A stretch of 64,000 bases of DNA from Doryteuthis pealeii (GCA_023376005.1 CM042157.1:57375202-57439201), one strand, 5' to 3'. Positions 1 to 12,736 are shown, counted from the stretch's first letter. Program-made: numbers and translations. The notes: a model not told the origin generated them from the sequence alone.

Positions 1-129
1 TCAATTGTTAATCTCTCTTCATAAGCTTTTCTTTTTCTTATATTTATGTCTGGAACATTCCTAAAGGGAAATGCTGACAGGACTTGAAGAATTTTGAGAG
101 TACCCACGCTAAACTCGACCCTATATCAC

Positions 130-960
130 ATGTCACTCTTCTAATTTCTTTCTTTCTTTTTCACTTTTATTCTTTCTCTTTGTTCGCTTTCCTTTCTTTC
201 TTTCTTTCTTTTATTTTTCTTGTTTCTTTTTTGTTTCCTGACCTTTTCTTTCTTTCCTTTTCATTTTTTTTCTTTCTCCTTGTTGCCTTTTTTTCCTTTT
301 CCTTATTTCTTTCTTTCTTTCCTTCCCTTCTTTTTCCTGGTTTCTTTTTTTCCTTCTTTCTTTTTTCTTTTCTTCCTTCTTTTTTGTTTCCTGGCTCTTT
401 TTTTCATTGTTCTTCTTTTTCCTTGTTACATTTTATTTCTTTTCTTTCCTTATTCTTTTTCTTTCTTTCCTTCCTTCTTTCGTTTTTTTTCTTTTTCGCT
501 TTTCTTCTTGTATTCTTTTTCTTTCTTTTTTCTTTCCTTCCCTTTTCTTTCTTTCTTTTTCTTCTTTCTTTTTCCTTTTTCTTCTTTCTCCTAGTTACCT
601 TTTATTTTTCCTTTCTTTCTTTCTTTCTTTCTATTTTCTTTTCTTCTTCTTTTCTTTCTTTCTTTCTTTTTTTTCTTTTCTTTTCTTCTTTCTCATTGTT
701 ACCTTTTCTTCTTTCTTTCCTTCCTTCTTTCTTTCCATCTTTCTTTTTCTTTCCTTTCTTTTTTCTTTTTCCTTGTTACCTTTTATTCATTTCCTTTCCT
801 TCTTTCAAAAATAAAGGAAAGCAAACAAACCTTTCTTTCTTTTTCTTCCAATTTTCTTCTTTCAACTTGCTGCGTTTATTTTCATTTTCTTTCCTTCTTT
901 CTTCTTCTTTTCCTCTTTTCCTCCCTTCATTCTTTCTTTCTTTCTTTCTTTCTTTCTCGT
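130..960. repeat. Polypyrimidine (CTTT/TTCC)n tract
   Basis: About 830 bp of almost pure T and C on the + strand, dominated by TTTC and TTCC. Long open frames here in both strands read as Phe/Ser/Leu or Lys/Glu runs and are composition artefacts. Confidence 0.95.
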
Positions 961-1397
961 CCAGCCGTTTCTCCATCCCATAATAATATTTTTCATTACT
1001 CACACGAGAATTACCAGCTAACTGTTCCCAATCAACAATCAAAAGACAAGAGACAATACACAAAGTCTCCTGTGAGATTTACCCAAACAAGTTGATGCGC
1101 GATCTCTACCCATCTCTGCGTCGTCATAAATCTGAAAAGGAGATGCGTCTAGATGCATTAAGCAAATTAATTTTAGTAGCAGATGTCTCAGTGGACAGAA
1201 GCAACATTTAATTAACGTCACTATCGTGACATCATTGTCAACTCAACACAATGGACATTTTCTTGGAAGTTTTTATATTACTCATTTTCTTTTGTGGCCC
1301 AATTTGGCCGGCCTTTCCTAATTTATCGAACGGTCGATTTAACCCAGTAATGGGTTATTACGGATGTTCTAAACCTTTAAGAGATTATCCTTAGGCT

Positions 1398-1400
<3 letters not shown>
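961..1400. other. Unassigned unique sequence
   Basis: No domain, repeat family or splice-supported exon recognised. Confidence 0.5.
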
Positions 1401-1401
<1 letters not shown>

Positions 1402-1457
<56 letters not shown>

Positions 1458-1680
1458 GAGTATAGATAAAAGGATATGAAAACAACACAATATGCTGTTA
1501 AAGTGAAAACATTTTATATCATATTCAAAGCTAATATTGAACAATATAGTTATGAATATGATATAAGATTTTCACTTTAACAGTATATTGTGTTATTTTC
1601 ATATCCTTTTATCTATACTTATACCGTCGGATTCATTTCCTTTCTCTTAACTTATATATATATATATATATATATATATA
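1402..1680. repeat. Fold-back element flanked by (AT)n
   Basis: Arms at about 1457-1535 and 1546-1625 are reverse complements (each contains ATCCTTTTATCTAT or its complement). (AT)n runs lie outside at 1402-1456 and 1652-1680. The outer arm sequence resembles the palindrome at 62565-63030 (shared GCTGTTAAAG-type segment). Confidence 0.8.
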
Positions 1681-2249
1681 GCGCCATAAAACAACACTTA
1701 ATTAAAAAAAACACCCAGAAAAATCCACCTCCTCTGATATTAGGAAAATTCTAACTGAAAAACACTAAAACTATTTAAAATAATAAGAAGAAACGCCTTC
1801 AGATCCATGAAGCAATATACATGAAAATAAAAAAAAAAACTAACATCAATAAAATAGCATTTAAAGTCGGATACAACATATTAAATATCTTTAATAACTA
1901 ACACACTTAACTTACACCCCCTTCATAAAAAAAGAAAATAGGACTCTCCAAATTTAATAAAAACATAAAAGAACTAAAAAAATGAACTAAAACCAACTTA
2001 TATACCCCATGATGACGACTGGCGAAACAGTCGAAAGCGCTCGGGATAACAGTATGGGAAATATTATATACCAATTGGATCCAAATACAAAAAAGATCGC
2101 CAGACGACTGGAAAAATACTGATCCAAAAAATGAAGAAAGAGTACTCTGTGTTATTCAATAGCACATGCCTGAAATATATATATATATGTATGAGAAGTA
2201 AATACACAAACGATGTGTTTTTGATATGGCTTTTTTTAGCCGACAATCT

Positions 2250-2459
2250 TTGGGAGAATATATGCTTAATTGAAGTCGTACCTAATTTTGAAAGTTAATT
2301 AATTAATAAATAAATAATTAGGCCGAAATGTACATACAGAGATTGATTTTTCTCGATTTGTTTAGCCTTACATTTGAATAGGTATGCCCGCCTAATTAAT
2401 TAAAAATTAATTATTCAACTTCCAAAATTAGGTACGACTTCAATTAAGCACATATTCTC

Positions 2460-2463
<4 letters not shown>
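2250..2463. repeat. Inverted-repeat (MITE-like) element
   Basis: TGGGAGAATAT at 2250 is mirrored by ATATTCTCCCAA at about 2452. Arms of about 60 bp include GAAGTCGTACC and its complement, and a 90-bp AT-rich centre separates them. An (AT)n run follows to 2508. Confidence 0.8.
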
Positions 2464-2498
<35 letters not shown>

Positions 2499-2546
2499 TA
2501 TATATATAATGGCTGTCAACTCGTGTTCGAGTAAGACCACTGATTT

Positions 2547-2846
2547 TTATTTTTTATTTTTTAAAATTTTTATTATATCATCATAGGTGCCAGTAGCATT
2601 TGACACTGTATCCTTGTGTTTTCTCAGATGACTCACCAGGCCATCCCTGGAGAGACATACTCTTCCACATAAACTACATGTTGGAACTTCTCCACTTTGA
2701 ATGTTGCTGGGCTGAAAATTACCCTTTCTAATAGCCCGTTTCAATTTTTGGTGTTTAATTCGGTTGGACTCAAATTCTTCCACAGACAGGTAGATGGTAG
2801 CTCTTTCCTTCTTTCTCTCTCTATATATACCCTCGATGCCCCACAT
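2547..2846 (-). pseudogene. LINE ORF C-terminal zinc-finger fragment
   Basis: The minus-strand frame ends with CSLCGRVCLSRDGLVSHLRKH, a C2H2-type finger followed by a short tail and a stop. This finger form is common at the C-terminus of reverse transcriptases in some invertebrate non-LTR retrotransposons. Nothing of the RT core is present upstream, so this is a 5'-truncated remnant. Assignment to a LINE clade is not possible from 99 residues. Confidence 0.55.
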
Positions 2847-3007
2847 TTTAAAATCGAAAATTCAATTTACCTACGACTCGCCACAATTTGAGAATTATCC
2901 AATTTACTTTAAGTTAGAATATTAAATCCCTTAATAAATCCCCTTAGTAAATTTTCTAAATATCTTTTTGTTTACTCATAAACCACCCTCCAATAAAAGT
3001 CCATTAA

Positions 3008-3342
3008 CTCCTGAGGAGTGGGAGTAAAAAATTCAATGTCAGCGAGTTTGTACCCTAAGTAAGTAAAATCATCAAATTCATTAAAGGATTAAAAAATAAA
3101 ACAATTTGAAATGTAAACTTTAAATATGTATTAAAATAAAACAAACTATATATAGATATATAATACCAGTCAAGTAGTTATTAAAACTTGTTTTAAAAAA
3201 CAATGAGGACTGTCTAATGCTGCATGTTCAAATTTTGAGTGTATTTATTCTATGTTATGACGATTTTGGGTAATGTGACGTAACCAGTGACGTAATTTTT
3301 GTTACAGACAAAAACCGGAAGCGAATCTCCATTATTAATAGA
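3008..3342 (-). mobile_element. Non-autonomous Helitron fragment (5' part)
   Basis: Near-identical to the elements at 18279-19076 and 36483-36850. On the minus strand it begins with TC at 3342 (TCTATTAATAATGGAGATTC-type start). Its CTAG end with hairpin is missing at the left. Confidence 0.7.
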
Positions 3343-3864
3343 GATAATAGATTTTAAAACGTTTGTCTAGTTTGAACATCTACAATCACATAATCATGCG
3401 TAAAAAAAACAGTATTTTTTTTTATTAACAAACAAGTGAAGCATACGCGAAACCCTTACACTTAAATCTCTGTCTCTGTCTCTCTCCCCTAATATATATT
3501 ATTCTAAACTCTGACTGTATTAAAAAAAAATCCTGGCACTATAATTTGTAATTACAAAATACAAATTTATGCCTGGAGAACAAATACATAAGAAAGAAAG
3601 AAAGAAAAGACGAGAACACCCTCTGAAAATAATGGCCAAAAGAAAAAAATACCGAAAGAGTTGCTCAAGTTGAATATGCTAAAGTGCTCAATACATTAAG
3701 TAGAGCAAATAATAACTGTTAAGCCTTATGAGTTAGAGACTATCTACCTAGGTTTCCCCTAACGGATCATTAAGATAATTCTGACTCTAGAATACTTAAC
3801 ATATCTTAACACTGTAACCGGTCATGGTTAACGAGAACAATCTACTCCAGTGGATTAAATAAAG

Positions 3865-4055
3865 GATCCGGTTCGAAGTTCCGTGAAGCTCCCGATTACG
3901 ACCTGAAGACTCCCGAGTTTGACAAGAAACATTTGAAAAAAAGCCGGAGGGCACATCGACCGAAACTTTGTGTATATAACAAAAAAGATGAGGACAACAG
4001 TCCGAAGAATCTAAATAATACAAATTATTAACGACTTGAGCTAGTAGGAGATTTA
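3865..4055 (+). repeat. C/L-type repeat, single arm
   Basis: Contains GGAGGGCACATCGACCG, AAACTTTG and AAGATGAGGACAACAGTCCG, shared with 10917-11215, 17290-17815 and 58315-58790. Only one arm of the fold-back is present. Confidence 0.65.
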
Positions 4056-4509
4056 AAAAAAATGTCAAACTATATTTGAAAATTCCGCATGTCGCGTGGG
4101 CTTGGTTTGCTCGTTCTTTTATTTAATCCCTTAGGAGGTCATCTCAGCTGGTTGCCAGGCGACCCATATCCTATAACGCCACCTGTGAGTCTAGACAGGA
4201 AATTAAGAAGGAAAGGAAGAAAGAAAGAAGAAACAAAAAGAAAGCGTGGACTTTAATAGTTAGATTAAATAATGTTTAATTTAAATATTGTTACACTGTA
4301 AGAACATATCTTAAATCTTATTATAATGGAGATTCGGTGTCTGTCTGTAACCGAGACTACTTCACTGCTTACGTCACAATACCCCAGGAATTGTGTAAGG
4401 TTATCAGTGATTACTTCATTTAAGTCAAAATGATTAATACATAGAATAAAACGATCTGCTTTAAAATAGCCCATTAGTGCGTTTAAATCTTGCAATGTGT
4501 CTTATATAT

Positions 4510-4693
4510 ATTTACCAACCCCTCCACACGAGCAGGATGTGACACAAGGTCAATTTAAGCGTTTAAGAGTTTAACAGGTTTGAATTCAGAGTTGTCCTTC
4601 TCCTAGACCTTACCTAACCAAGGTTAAAGAGCCCTACTATTTATCCATAGCTGGAGGGAGAGTAGGATTCATACCTTTCCCAAGGGTATTAGC
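4510..4693 (-). mobile_element. SINE B, 5'-truncated, with target-site duplication
   Basis: The 3' part of family B lies between two copies of GCAATGTGTCTTATATAT (about 4492-4509 and 4691-4708). That duplication is the signature of LINE-driven retroposition, here into a Helitron. Confidence 0.75.
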
Positions 4694-5338
4694 AATGTGT
4701 CTTATATATGACTAAGATATAAAAGTTTACATAATATATGGTGTGGTTAATTTGCATACTGGTTTTTAATAAAATCGGGTTTGATAAATAACTTGGTGTT
4801 ATTGATCTCTAATATTATTGTTTTATTTTATTTTATGTATTAAAATCAATCCTATGAATGTTTTTATATAGAAACCAATAATAGTGTAAGATTCAAGGTT
4901 GACAATTGAATAACAGCACCGACACGTTGTGAGACAAAACATTTAATAATATAACAGCACATGGAAACGATAAGCTACATAATGTACAGGAGAATAGAAC
5001 ATGTAAATACATATACAATATTTAGGTATAAACAAGATACCCAAATGTACCTAACATATAAATGTTACAGACATGGAACTAAAGGATAGTCCATGCTGTA
5101 TAAAGGACTTACAGAAATGTAAGAGGGGGGGGGCAAAAGCCCACCGAGAAGGGGGTTGATAGACTCTAGCCCATTGCAGTTCGCTGAGAAGATCCAGCTA
5201 AGAAGAGGAAGCAGCGTTTTAATGAACGCGCTTAACTACCAGAGGTCCCCTAGTGGGAACAAACAGCAACGCAGCGAGAAAATAACTCTTCCGGCAAAAG
5301 GAGATAATCCCCTACAATAGTAATAATTAAAACTAATA

Positions 5339-5577
5339 AAACAGGAGCTGGAGTCCTTAAAGTGGAGTGGCGCTGAAATCCAGTGTTATCCAGAAACACT
5401 ACCGCTGCCAAACTGCATTGGTTACTTATCTTTCCTTTGAATCACAGCGGCAGTGGAGAGGGGAGATTTGCTGCTTGGGCAACAGCACATCCTCCATATA
5501 AACCCGCCCAGGCAACGTAAATTGGACACTACTCCATCGTCTCTCGTAGACGGAAGGATGCCAACAACAAACAAAAC
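5339..5577 (+). repeat. Repeat G copy
   Basis: Shares CTGCTTGGGCAACAG, the hairpin GTCTCTCGTAGAC and GGATGCCAACAACAA with 13440-13822 and 16873-17263. It lacks a tRNA head. The class is unknown. Confidence 0.7.
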
Positions 5578-5870
5578 TAATGTAAACTTTTTATATGTGT
5601 TCGTGTTTAATTTCGTAAGTCTTTCTAATTCAATATATTTAATTATATTAAAACTTAAATACTTACGCCCGGAGTGTTTGCCATTACGTTTAAAAATGTC
5701 AGAAAATTAAATTTTTATTTACGGAACATAATGGGTTCTTGAAAAACCCACGCTATTCATACTATAATGCCCCACGTTTAGGATAGCGTAGATATAGAAT
5801 CAACGGAGCGTGGTAACTGTCAGTTTCTCGCCTATACGTTCCAAAAACCAAGCGAGAAAGAGTAAAGATT

Positions 5871-5873
<3 letters not shown>

Positions 5874-5937
<64 letters not shown>

Positions 5938-6026
5938 TCAAATAAATTCTAAATAGAGAGAAAGATTAAATAAGATTTTTAAAGAGAGAGAGAGAGGGGA
6001 GAGAGAGTAAAATATCAATTAAAGAG

Positions 6027-6086
<60 letters not shown>
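5874..6086. repeat. (AG)n and (ACAG)n microsatellites
   Basis: Several AG runs and a GACA run with short AT-rich spacers. Confidence 0.95.
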
Positions 6087-6469
6087 TTAGACAAGATTTC
6101 TTAGAGCGTTTGAAAAAGCTTGACATCAGCAACGCAATGTGACGTCATTCAAAGCGACTTCCAAGTTGGAAGCTAAAAGTTGATCGATATTTAAAGAAGA
6201 CAAAAATATTTCACGTCTCATGTGAAGGGGATATCGAAAAAAAAAAAAAACAGAAAAAGAAAAAAAAAAAAGGATTTATCCCAATCTCCTGTAAAGGAGA
6301 GAGAAAAAGACGTGTAAATAAAATACGGTAAGTTAGATATACACGTATAATCTACATGTCTTGGAAGAAAAAAAAAACACCTCAAAAGTTTATTATATAT
6401 GTATAGGTACTAATGCACAATAGCGCACAAGAGATAATTTCATTAGATTACATATAAAAAGCATTACAT

Positions 6470-6660
6470 TTCATTACATTTCAGACGTTAAAGTTAGGGT
6501 TAGAATTCGGGTTAGATTACATATATTACATTTCATTACATTTTCAAGGCATTACATTTCATTACACGAAAACCCCGAAACAGACGCTAAAGTTAGGGTT
6601 AGAATTCGGATTAGTGTTAGAGCTAACACTAAGAGTTAGTGTTAGGGTTAACACTAAATT
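6470..6660. repeat. Short degenerate repeats with TTAGGGTTAG units
   Basis: Direct repeats of ATTACATTTCATTAC and of GTTAGGGTTAGAATTCGG, then a small palindrome around GAGCTAACACTAAG. This is a locally amplified telomere-like sequence, not a telomere. Confidence 0.6.
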
Positions 6661-7317
6661 ATGGGACTCGGGTTGGACTAAGGTTGTGAGCATACCATTT
6701 TGAGATATGTTGCAAAATATCAACTGCTTATAGGTATTTTTCGACCATGTTGTTATCTCCACATGAATTTATCCATATTTAGACATCGTACACAAGGTCG
6801 TTTGACGTCATGATTTGTGTATGTTATTTACATTATTAGACAGACACCAAATCTAAACTAGTACCAAAGGTTCTTTTTGATAAAAATATTAACTAAGTTC
6901 ATCAACCTAAGCCGAAAAAGTACGAAGAACTGTGTTATCAATGCATAGAGAAAGAAAATGGACGGGTTAAAATGCAGCATAGCGCACAAGAGAATAATAT
7001 CATTAGAATCACATTTTACGTATAAATAGTAGGGACCACCAATTGGTCGGTTTAGACCATCTCGAATAAAAACGGAAGTAAATATTTCCGAACTTTGTTT
7101 ATCAAAAATCTCGTAAAAAACAATTAAAGATCGTACAGGGTTGTTACAAAGAAAAACAGTTAATTCAAAGATCAAATTATCCGATTGCGAAAAATGACAT
7201 TGTTATCTTAACAAATAAACAAACCTGCCCGTATTACACGTGAAAGGGTAATTTTCAGACCGTAATTTAGACAGAAAAGTTACAAATTATTTCCCTTTTA
7301 CGATTAACCAGTAAAAG
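6661..7317. other. Unassigned intergenic sequence
   Basis: No coding or repeat assignment. A segment near 6968 (AGCGCACAAGAGA) repeats one at about 6424, so part of it is a local duplication. Confidence 0.4.
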
Positions 7318-7537
7318 TATAGCCAAACAGCGAGGGAGTCTATCCCCTTTTTACTAGCGCTAGACTAAGGAGATTGTTTATTTGACATTTGAAGTGGAGC
7401 GCCACACATACCACCAGCTCCTTTACCACACAGATCCCTGCGCTACTCGTACGCTGAGTTGGCGCCGGCCGGAATCTAACCTGGGACCTTCTAGTTCCTA
7501 GTCGTCGTACGCTCTACCGACTAAGCTAACCGGTCCC
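7318..7537 (-). mobile_element. SINE A
   Basis: Minus-strand copy. The tRNA-like head at the right has box A and box B (TAGCTTAGTCGGTAGAGC and GGTTAGATTCC). The body carries CCCTCGCTGTTTGGCT. Confidence 0.85.
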
Positions 7538-8027
7538 ATTTTATTTACGCTTTGATTTGCCTTTCGATTACGGGAACTCTCGTGGTAGGTGCGAGAAACG
7601 GTCACACGCGAGATTTGACGATTTTTGAAGTGTCAGTCAGTTAGTAACCGGCAGAGGATAAGGCACGACTTAAATTTCAGGGTTAGCGAAACCGCTCGCC
7701 CCGTTAAGGGGGGCTACAATTTTGTAATTACAATCGGCTCAAGAATACCACTTCGAATTTCCCTGCTTTTGAGACTAATCCACAAATAATAAAATGACTG
7801 GCAAATAAAATGTCTGTGGCCACGTGTCTGACATTTACATTTTATATGAAATCAACACTATCTCTTCGTCGCGTCTTTGTCTCTGGCAATATACATCTTT
7901 TTAGTTCATTTTCAGGACATTTTATTATCTGTCCCAAGAAATTGTCTTCTTCCAAATTTCTGTAACGTATGCTCAACAAATAATTAATCAAACAAAAAGT
8001 AATCAATAGAATTGTTCCAAAGATTAA

Positions 8028-8031
<4 letters not shown>

Positions 8032-8069
<38 letters not shown>

Positions 8070-8143
8070 TGAGAATAAATGAATTTATAGTAGATATAGA
8101 TATATACATGTGTACGGGTTAGGCGACAAAGAGATGGTGTCTA

Positions 8144-8184
<41 letters not shown>
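8032..8184. repeat. (AT)n runs
   Basis: (AT)n at 8032-8066 and 8151-8184, separated by about 85 bp of AT-rich sequence. Confidence 0.9.
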
Positions 8185-8185
<1 letters not shown>

Positions 8186-8187
<2 letters not shown>

Positions 8188-8424
8188 TCGTCTGGGCGGC
8201 CAATGTCGGTACCAGCCAAACAGCGAGGGAGTCTATCCCCTTTTCACTAGCGCTAGACCAAGGAGATTATTTTAGCGTCTGAGGTGGAGTGCCACACCTA
8301 CCATCAGCTCCTTACTTTACCGCACAGATCCCTATGCTACTCATACGCTGAGTTGGCGAGAGCCGGTATTGAACCAGGAACCTTGTGGTTTCTAACCGAA
8401 TACTCTACCGACTGAGCAAACCTA
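8186..8424 (-). mobile_element. SINE A
   Basis: Nearly full-length minus-strand copy from the GTCGTCTGGGCGGCC tail to the CTCTACCGACTGAGC box A complement. Confidence 0.88.
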
Positions 8425-8789
8425 TTGTGTATTTTGGAAAGTTATTATTTTCATTTTTCCTTTGATTGGTCTTCGGCATTATACCATTTTTCCCCAGTAG
8501 ATTTACTAGCTTTTCCTAATATAACTACCGTTGTCCATTCCTCTGGGTTTGACAATTTGTATGGAATCTAGTCTTCCTCCTCCTAAATATCTTTTGCTTT
8601 GACAAGACATAGCTCTATTTCGTTAGGTTTGGGGAAAACTTCAGGTATTACACTGGTCTGTTTCTCTGTTGTAGGTGTATTTTCGTTTGTTCATGACTCA
8701 TACAAGTTGACATTTTCTCTAAAGCCTAAGTTCATTTTACAAAATTTGTATTGGGTCAGTAAAATACGTTTATTTCTATGTATGGAGTT

Positions 8790-8903
<114 letters not shown>

Positions 8904-9183
8904 CTTTCCGTGTTTGAACATAGCAATCACGTGATGTTTTAGCGCTCATTCAATAGACATATTCGAACCAGTACCACGAGAAGTCGACCAGAAAGTATCT
9001 CTGATAATTATTCACTTAATAAAAGATGCCAGATATCTTCAGTTTCCCTCTCCATCAGACTGGTAAGTCTCTCAAACTTGATTCTCGATATAAGAAGGAT
9101 TTTTATATTGTTAGTCATTGTTTTGTTGTTTAATAAACAGTTAGAATTGAAAATTGAAGTAAGTTTTAATTCATTTATTTGTG

Positions 9184-9810
9184 TCGTCTTAGAGCGAGAT
9201 TGTGGTCCAGCCAGGAGATAAGACTACATACAAAAATATGTATAAACCAAGCTCTTGTTCACCATCCTCCTATACAGCTGCGAAACTTGGCCGATGAGGG
9301 CTGGGGACCTAAAACTTCAGGTGTTTGACCATTATTGTCATCGCCGACATCCTCCGTGTTCAATGGCGGCAATTTTTAAAATCTCTAACACCACTGTTCG
9401 GACAAGATACAGGATCTTCTCCTTCCAGCAGGCTCTTCTTACGAGACGTCTTCGCTGGCTCTTCGTTGACAACCCGGTGACATCATCTGTGAATCCATCG
9501 ACCCAATACCACCCCAGGGATGGAAGAAACTCCAAGGGGGTCAACTGAAAATCTGGCTCAAAACAGTCAAGCAAGATACCGAGCTGATCCTGGGCCCAGG
9601 CCTTTATGGAGTTCGTCGATGAAACCGCAAATGGCTGACACTCATAACTTCAATTGTGTTGGATCGCCGTGCATGGTCTGCCTTCATTTAGGATACGGTG
9701 AATTCGTTGAGTGGAGCCGACTCAACCGACACAGGGTGAATGCAGTAATAGAAAATCAGGAAAAAAATGTATTTGTTGTTGTTAATCTTAGAAGAAATGC
9801 TATAAGTAAG
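9184..9810 (+). pseudogene. RTE-like reverse transcriptase 3' fragment
   Basis: Translation gives LLYSCETWPMR, then LKLQVFDHYCHRR, LLTRRLRWL and, after a frameshift near 9540, QLKIWLKTVKQDTEL. This is the order found at the C-terminus of endonuclease-reverse transcriptases of RTE/CR1-like LINEs (LYGCETWPLR, FDHRCLR, RRLRWLGH, QLKTWLKTVK). Stops and a frameshift show that it is dead. A SINE A lies directly after it. Confidence 0.75.
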
Positions 9811-9812
9811 TA

Positions 9813-10040
9813 AAGTCGTCGGGGCGGCCTAATGTCGGTATCAGCCGGACAGCGATGGAGTCTATCCCCTTTTCACTAGCGCTAGACCAAGGAGATTATT
9901 TTAGCGTCTGAGGTGGAGTGCCACACCTACCATCAGCTCCTCACTTTACCGCACAGATCCCTGTGCTACTCATGCACTGAATTGGCCGGTATCGAACCAG
10001 GAACCTTGTGATTCCTAGCCGAACGCTCTACCGATTTAGA
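9813..10040 (-). mobile_element. SINE A
   Basis: Minus-strand copy with an eroded tRNA head (CTCTACCGATTTAGA), about 85-90% like 8186-8424 by eye. Confidence 0.85.
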
Positions 10041-10191
10041 ACACAATAATACCATTGATTTAAAGACTATAATCTAGTTTGTTTAAGGCATGGGTGCTAC
10101 AGTTTTTCCGAACTACTTTTAAAAGTCAAAATGATCTACTTTAATGTTAAACATATCTATTTACATATGTTCTTAGTATACTTTATATATA

Positions 10192-10443
10192 CAATGCGAC
10201 ACAAGGTCAATTTCTTAAGCGGAGTTTAACAGGTTTGAATTCAGAGTTTTCCTTCTCCTAGGCTGGTTACCTAGCCATGGTTAAATAGTCCAGTCTGCCC
10301 TGCTATTTACCCATAGCTGGAGGGAGATTCATACCTTTCCCAATGGTATTAGCGCCATGTAAAATGCAAACAGCTTCATCCAGGAATTGAACTCGGGTTG
10401 ACGAGTCCATTTACTGCGACTCTAACCATTAGTCCACACGCCT
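10192..10443 (-). mobile_element. SINE B
   Basis: Minus-strand copy. Box B complement (GGAATTGAACTCGGGTT) and box A complement (CTAACCATTAGTCC) are at the right, and the tail TGCGACACAAGGTC is at the left. Confidence 0.85.
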
Positions 10444-10579
10444 CAAATATACAATATATGTTCGCGTACCTTACATCACTGAATGAACCCTTACGGCAAA
10501 ATACAATTGAATATATTTATGATCCCTACCTTACTCTCATGACTTGGACTGTCTCGTTCCTGAGATAATTGCGTATTCC

Positions 10580-10695
10580 CCACTAGTCCCATACCCTTAC
10601 TTTGGCTAGACGGGTTGTCGGAGAGGGCCCTCAGATCAATCGGCTGCGTCAACATAAAGCCCTTGTACTAATTGATTGTCCCGACCATATTACCC
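10580..10695 (+). repeat. Repeat D fragment
   Basis: CTTACTTTGGCTAGACGGG through CAATCGGCTG and GATTGTCCCGACC match the middle of D. Confidence 0.65.
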
Positions 10696-10916
10696 TTATA
10701 ACAATAGATAGAAAGATAGAAACAGACAGATAGAACAGAGTGTCCACACTTTTTCGAGTTGCGAGCTACTTTTAATAATATACCGCTATGCCTTGTAAAG
10801 ACTACTTTTGCAAATCTGCCTGTTTAGCTTGTTTACAGTCTGAATATTGTTATTTTCTGCTATCAATACATTTAAACTTTCTTTGGTGTTCAGAATCTTC
10901 CACTATTTATTTCTCT

Positions 10917-11215
10917 GAATTTTTTAGATGAGGCTTGATAATTAGTATTATTTGGATTATTCGGACTATTGTCCTCATCTTTATTGTTATCTGTACAACG
11001 TTTCGGCCGATGTGCCCACCGGCCTTCTTCAGGTATTTCTTGTCGAACTCGGAAGATTCTAAAGTTCGAAAGAAGGTTCCCGAGTTGAAAAGAAGGTTCC
11101 CGAGTCCGACAAGAAATACTTGAAGAAGGTCGGAAGGCACATCTCCGAAACGTTGTACAGATAACAATGAAGATGAGGACCAATAGTCCGAATAATCAAA
11201 ATAATACTAACGTCC
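10917..11215. repeat. C fold-back element with hammerhead-like motif
   Basis: Two inverted arms (about 10917-11060 and 11085-11215) each hold TCCGAATAATC, GATGAGGAC, and CTGAAGAAGGC..CGAAACGTTG (the left arm on the minus strand). The central spacer repeats AGAAGGTTCCCGAGT. Confidence 0.8.
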
Positions 11216-11649
11216 ACTCTTTGTTCTAGGTATAAGCTCCTTTTCTCATTTGTTTGGTTTTGGACATTATTCCGATTTTTATTTTTCCCAGTGGATTTAC
11301 CTGTTGTTGCCCATTTCTTGTGTTTGGCAATTTGTATTAAATTCTGTCTTCCTTCTGAACATCTTTGGCTTTGACACAACATAGCTCTGTTTCCTTTCGT
11401 TTGTGGGAAGTTTTCGATATTAAACTGGACTATTTCTCTGTTCCTGGCTTATCGAAGTTAACATTTTCACTGTTTTGTCTTCATTAAAACCTTAGTTCAT
11501 TTTACAAAGTTGTTTGGTGAAATTCTCACAAATACACCACCATACCCGATGAAGACCAGTTTTCCATCTTGGAAAACCACCTTTCCTAGTCCTGGCCATT
11601 GTTATTTGCCTTCTCACTTGTATAATACTAATTTCCATATTATTGTTGG

Positions 11650-11790
11650 TTGGTTGGTTTATTGATTTAACGGCATATCAACCCGTTTGGGGTTATGTCA
11701 TGCCTAACGCTAAGATGTAATATATGTTGTGTATTTATATTCATACTTTTTAGTAATTGGTTTTTAAAATGTGTTAGCACCATTGGGGAT
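11650..11790 (-). repeat. Repeat D 3' tail
   Basis: GGTTGGTTGG, then CGGCATATCAACCC and GGTTATGTCATGCC: the tail of D in reverse orientation. Confidence 0.65.
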
Positions 11791-11984
11791 CGTGTATGAT
11801 ATTGATTAATTTCGTTTATATTCTATGGTATAATTTTATTTCCCTCAAAAAGGGGAGAATATCCTCCATGTTGACATTGTCAAATAGATCTTTCATATAG
11901 TTTGCATTAAAATAATGTTTTCTGATGTGAACAAAATACCTGAATTCCATGAATAAGTGTTTAACAATCAAAATTTATTTATAT

Positions 11985-12320
11985 TTTTTAGATGAGACTT
12001 GATGTGAATAATTTTGATTTTTCGGACTGTTGTGCTCATCTTTATTGTGGTATATATATATACACAGTGTTTCGACTGCTGTATCCTTTGGCCTTCCTCA
12101 GTGTTCCCAGTGTATCTGAGTATAGTAATGATCCAAGTTCTTTGACGCCTGTTTGATCAACACAAACTATTAAAAATGATTTCCCAGGTTGGATCATTAC
12201 TATACAGATACACAGGGAACACCTGAGGAAGCTGGAAGATACAGTGGTCGAAACGTTGTGTTTATACATACACAATAAAGATGAGAACAACAGTCCAAAA
12301 AATCAAAATTATTCAAGTCT
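11985..12320. repeat. C-like fold-back element, divergent
   Basis: Arms at about 11988-12137 and 12180-12318 are reverse complements (GATCCAA/TTGGATC at the centre, CGACTGCTGTATC/GATACAGTGGTCG further out). It has the same layout as C but a different sequence. Confidence 0.8.
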
Positions 12321-12643
12321 CCATAATTAGATATTTGCTTTGAAGTTATGACTTTTGATTGCAAAATATTTTTTTCATCAGCTTCAAATTGGATGTAAGC
12401 CTTACGAGATTTGTGTTATGCATTCAAATGTTTCCATAATTTTTGTGTTAGTACTTTCCACCCAGTGTCGTATTTCTGCTGGCATTAATTATACACTTCC
12501 CGCACTACAGTTAGTTCCCATAGCAACGCACCATAAATGCAGGCTTGCGAAAACTTTGTAATTTCGCCCGGCATCGCGTCGTCAACGTATGTGTCCCCAA
12601 GAAACACCCTGTGCATCAAGAACACAAGTAGGTAGGATTTCAT

Positions 12644-12647
<4 letters not shown>

Positions 12648-12734
<87 letters not shown>
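12648..12734. repeat. (CA)n(GA)n compound microsatellite
   Basis: CA run followed by a GA run at the 5' edge of a D copy. Confidence 0.97.

Positions 12735-12736
<2 letters not shown>

Larger units (their letters stand above)
4316..5685 (+). mobile_element. Helitron-like element broken by two insertions
   Basis: The left end A/TC with AATGGAGATTC and TCTGTAACCGA matches the start of the element at 26448. 4710-4890 and 5590-5685 match its later parts, ending in the hairpin region CGCCCGGAGTG. The final CTAG is lost. Inserted into it are a B SINE (4510-4693) and a unit of about 700 bp that contains G (about 4890-5590). Confidence 0.65.

Noticed and set aside
84..983. Long Phe/Ser-rich open frame
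   Set aside because: Pure pyrimidine simple repeat; all frames stay open because stops need purines. No domain or start context.
6590..6660. Telomere or chromosome end
   Set aside because: Only a few degenerate TTAGGG-like units, with unrelated sequence on both sides.
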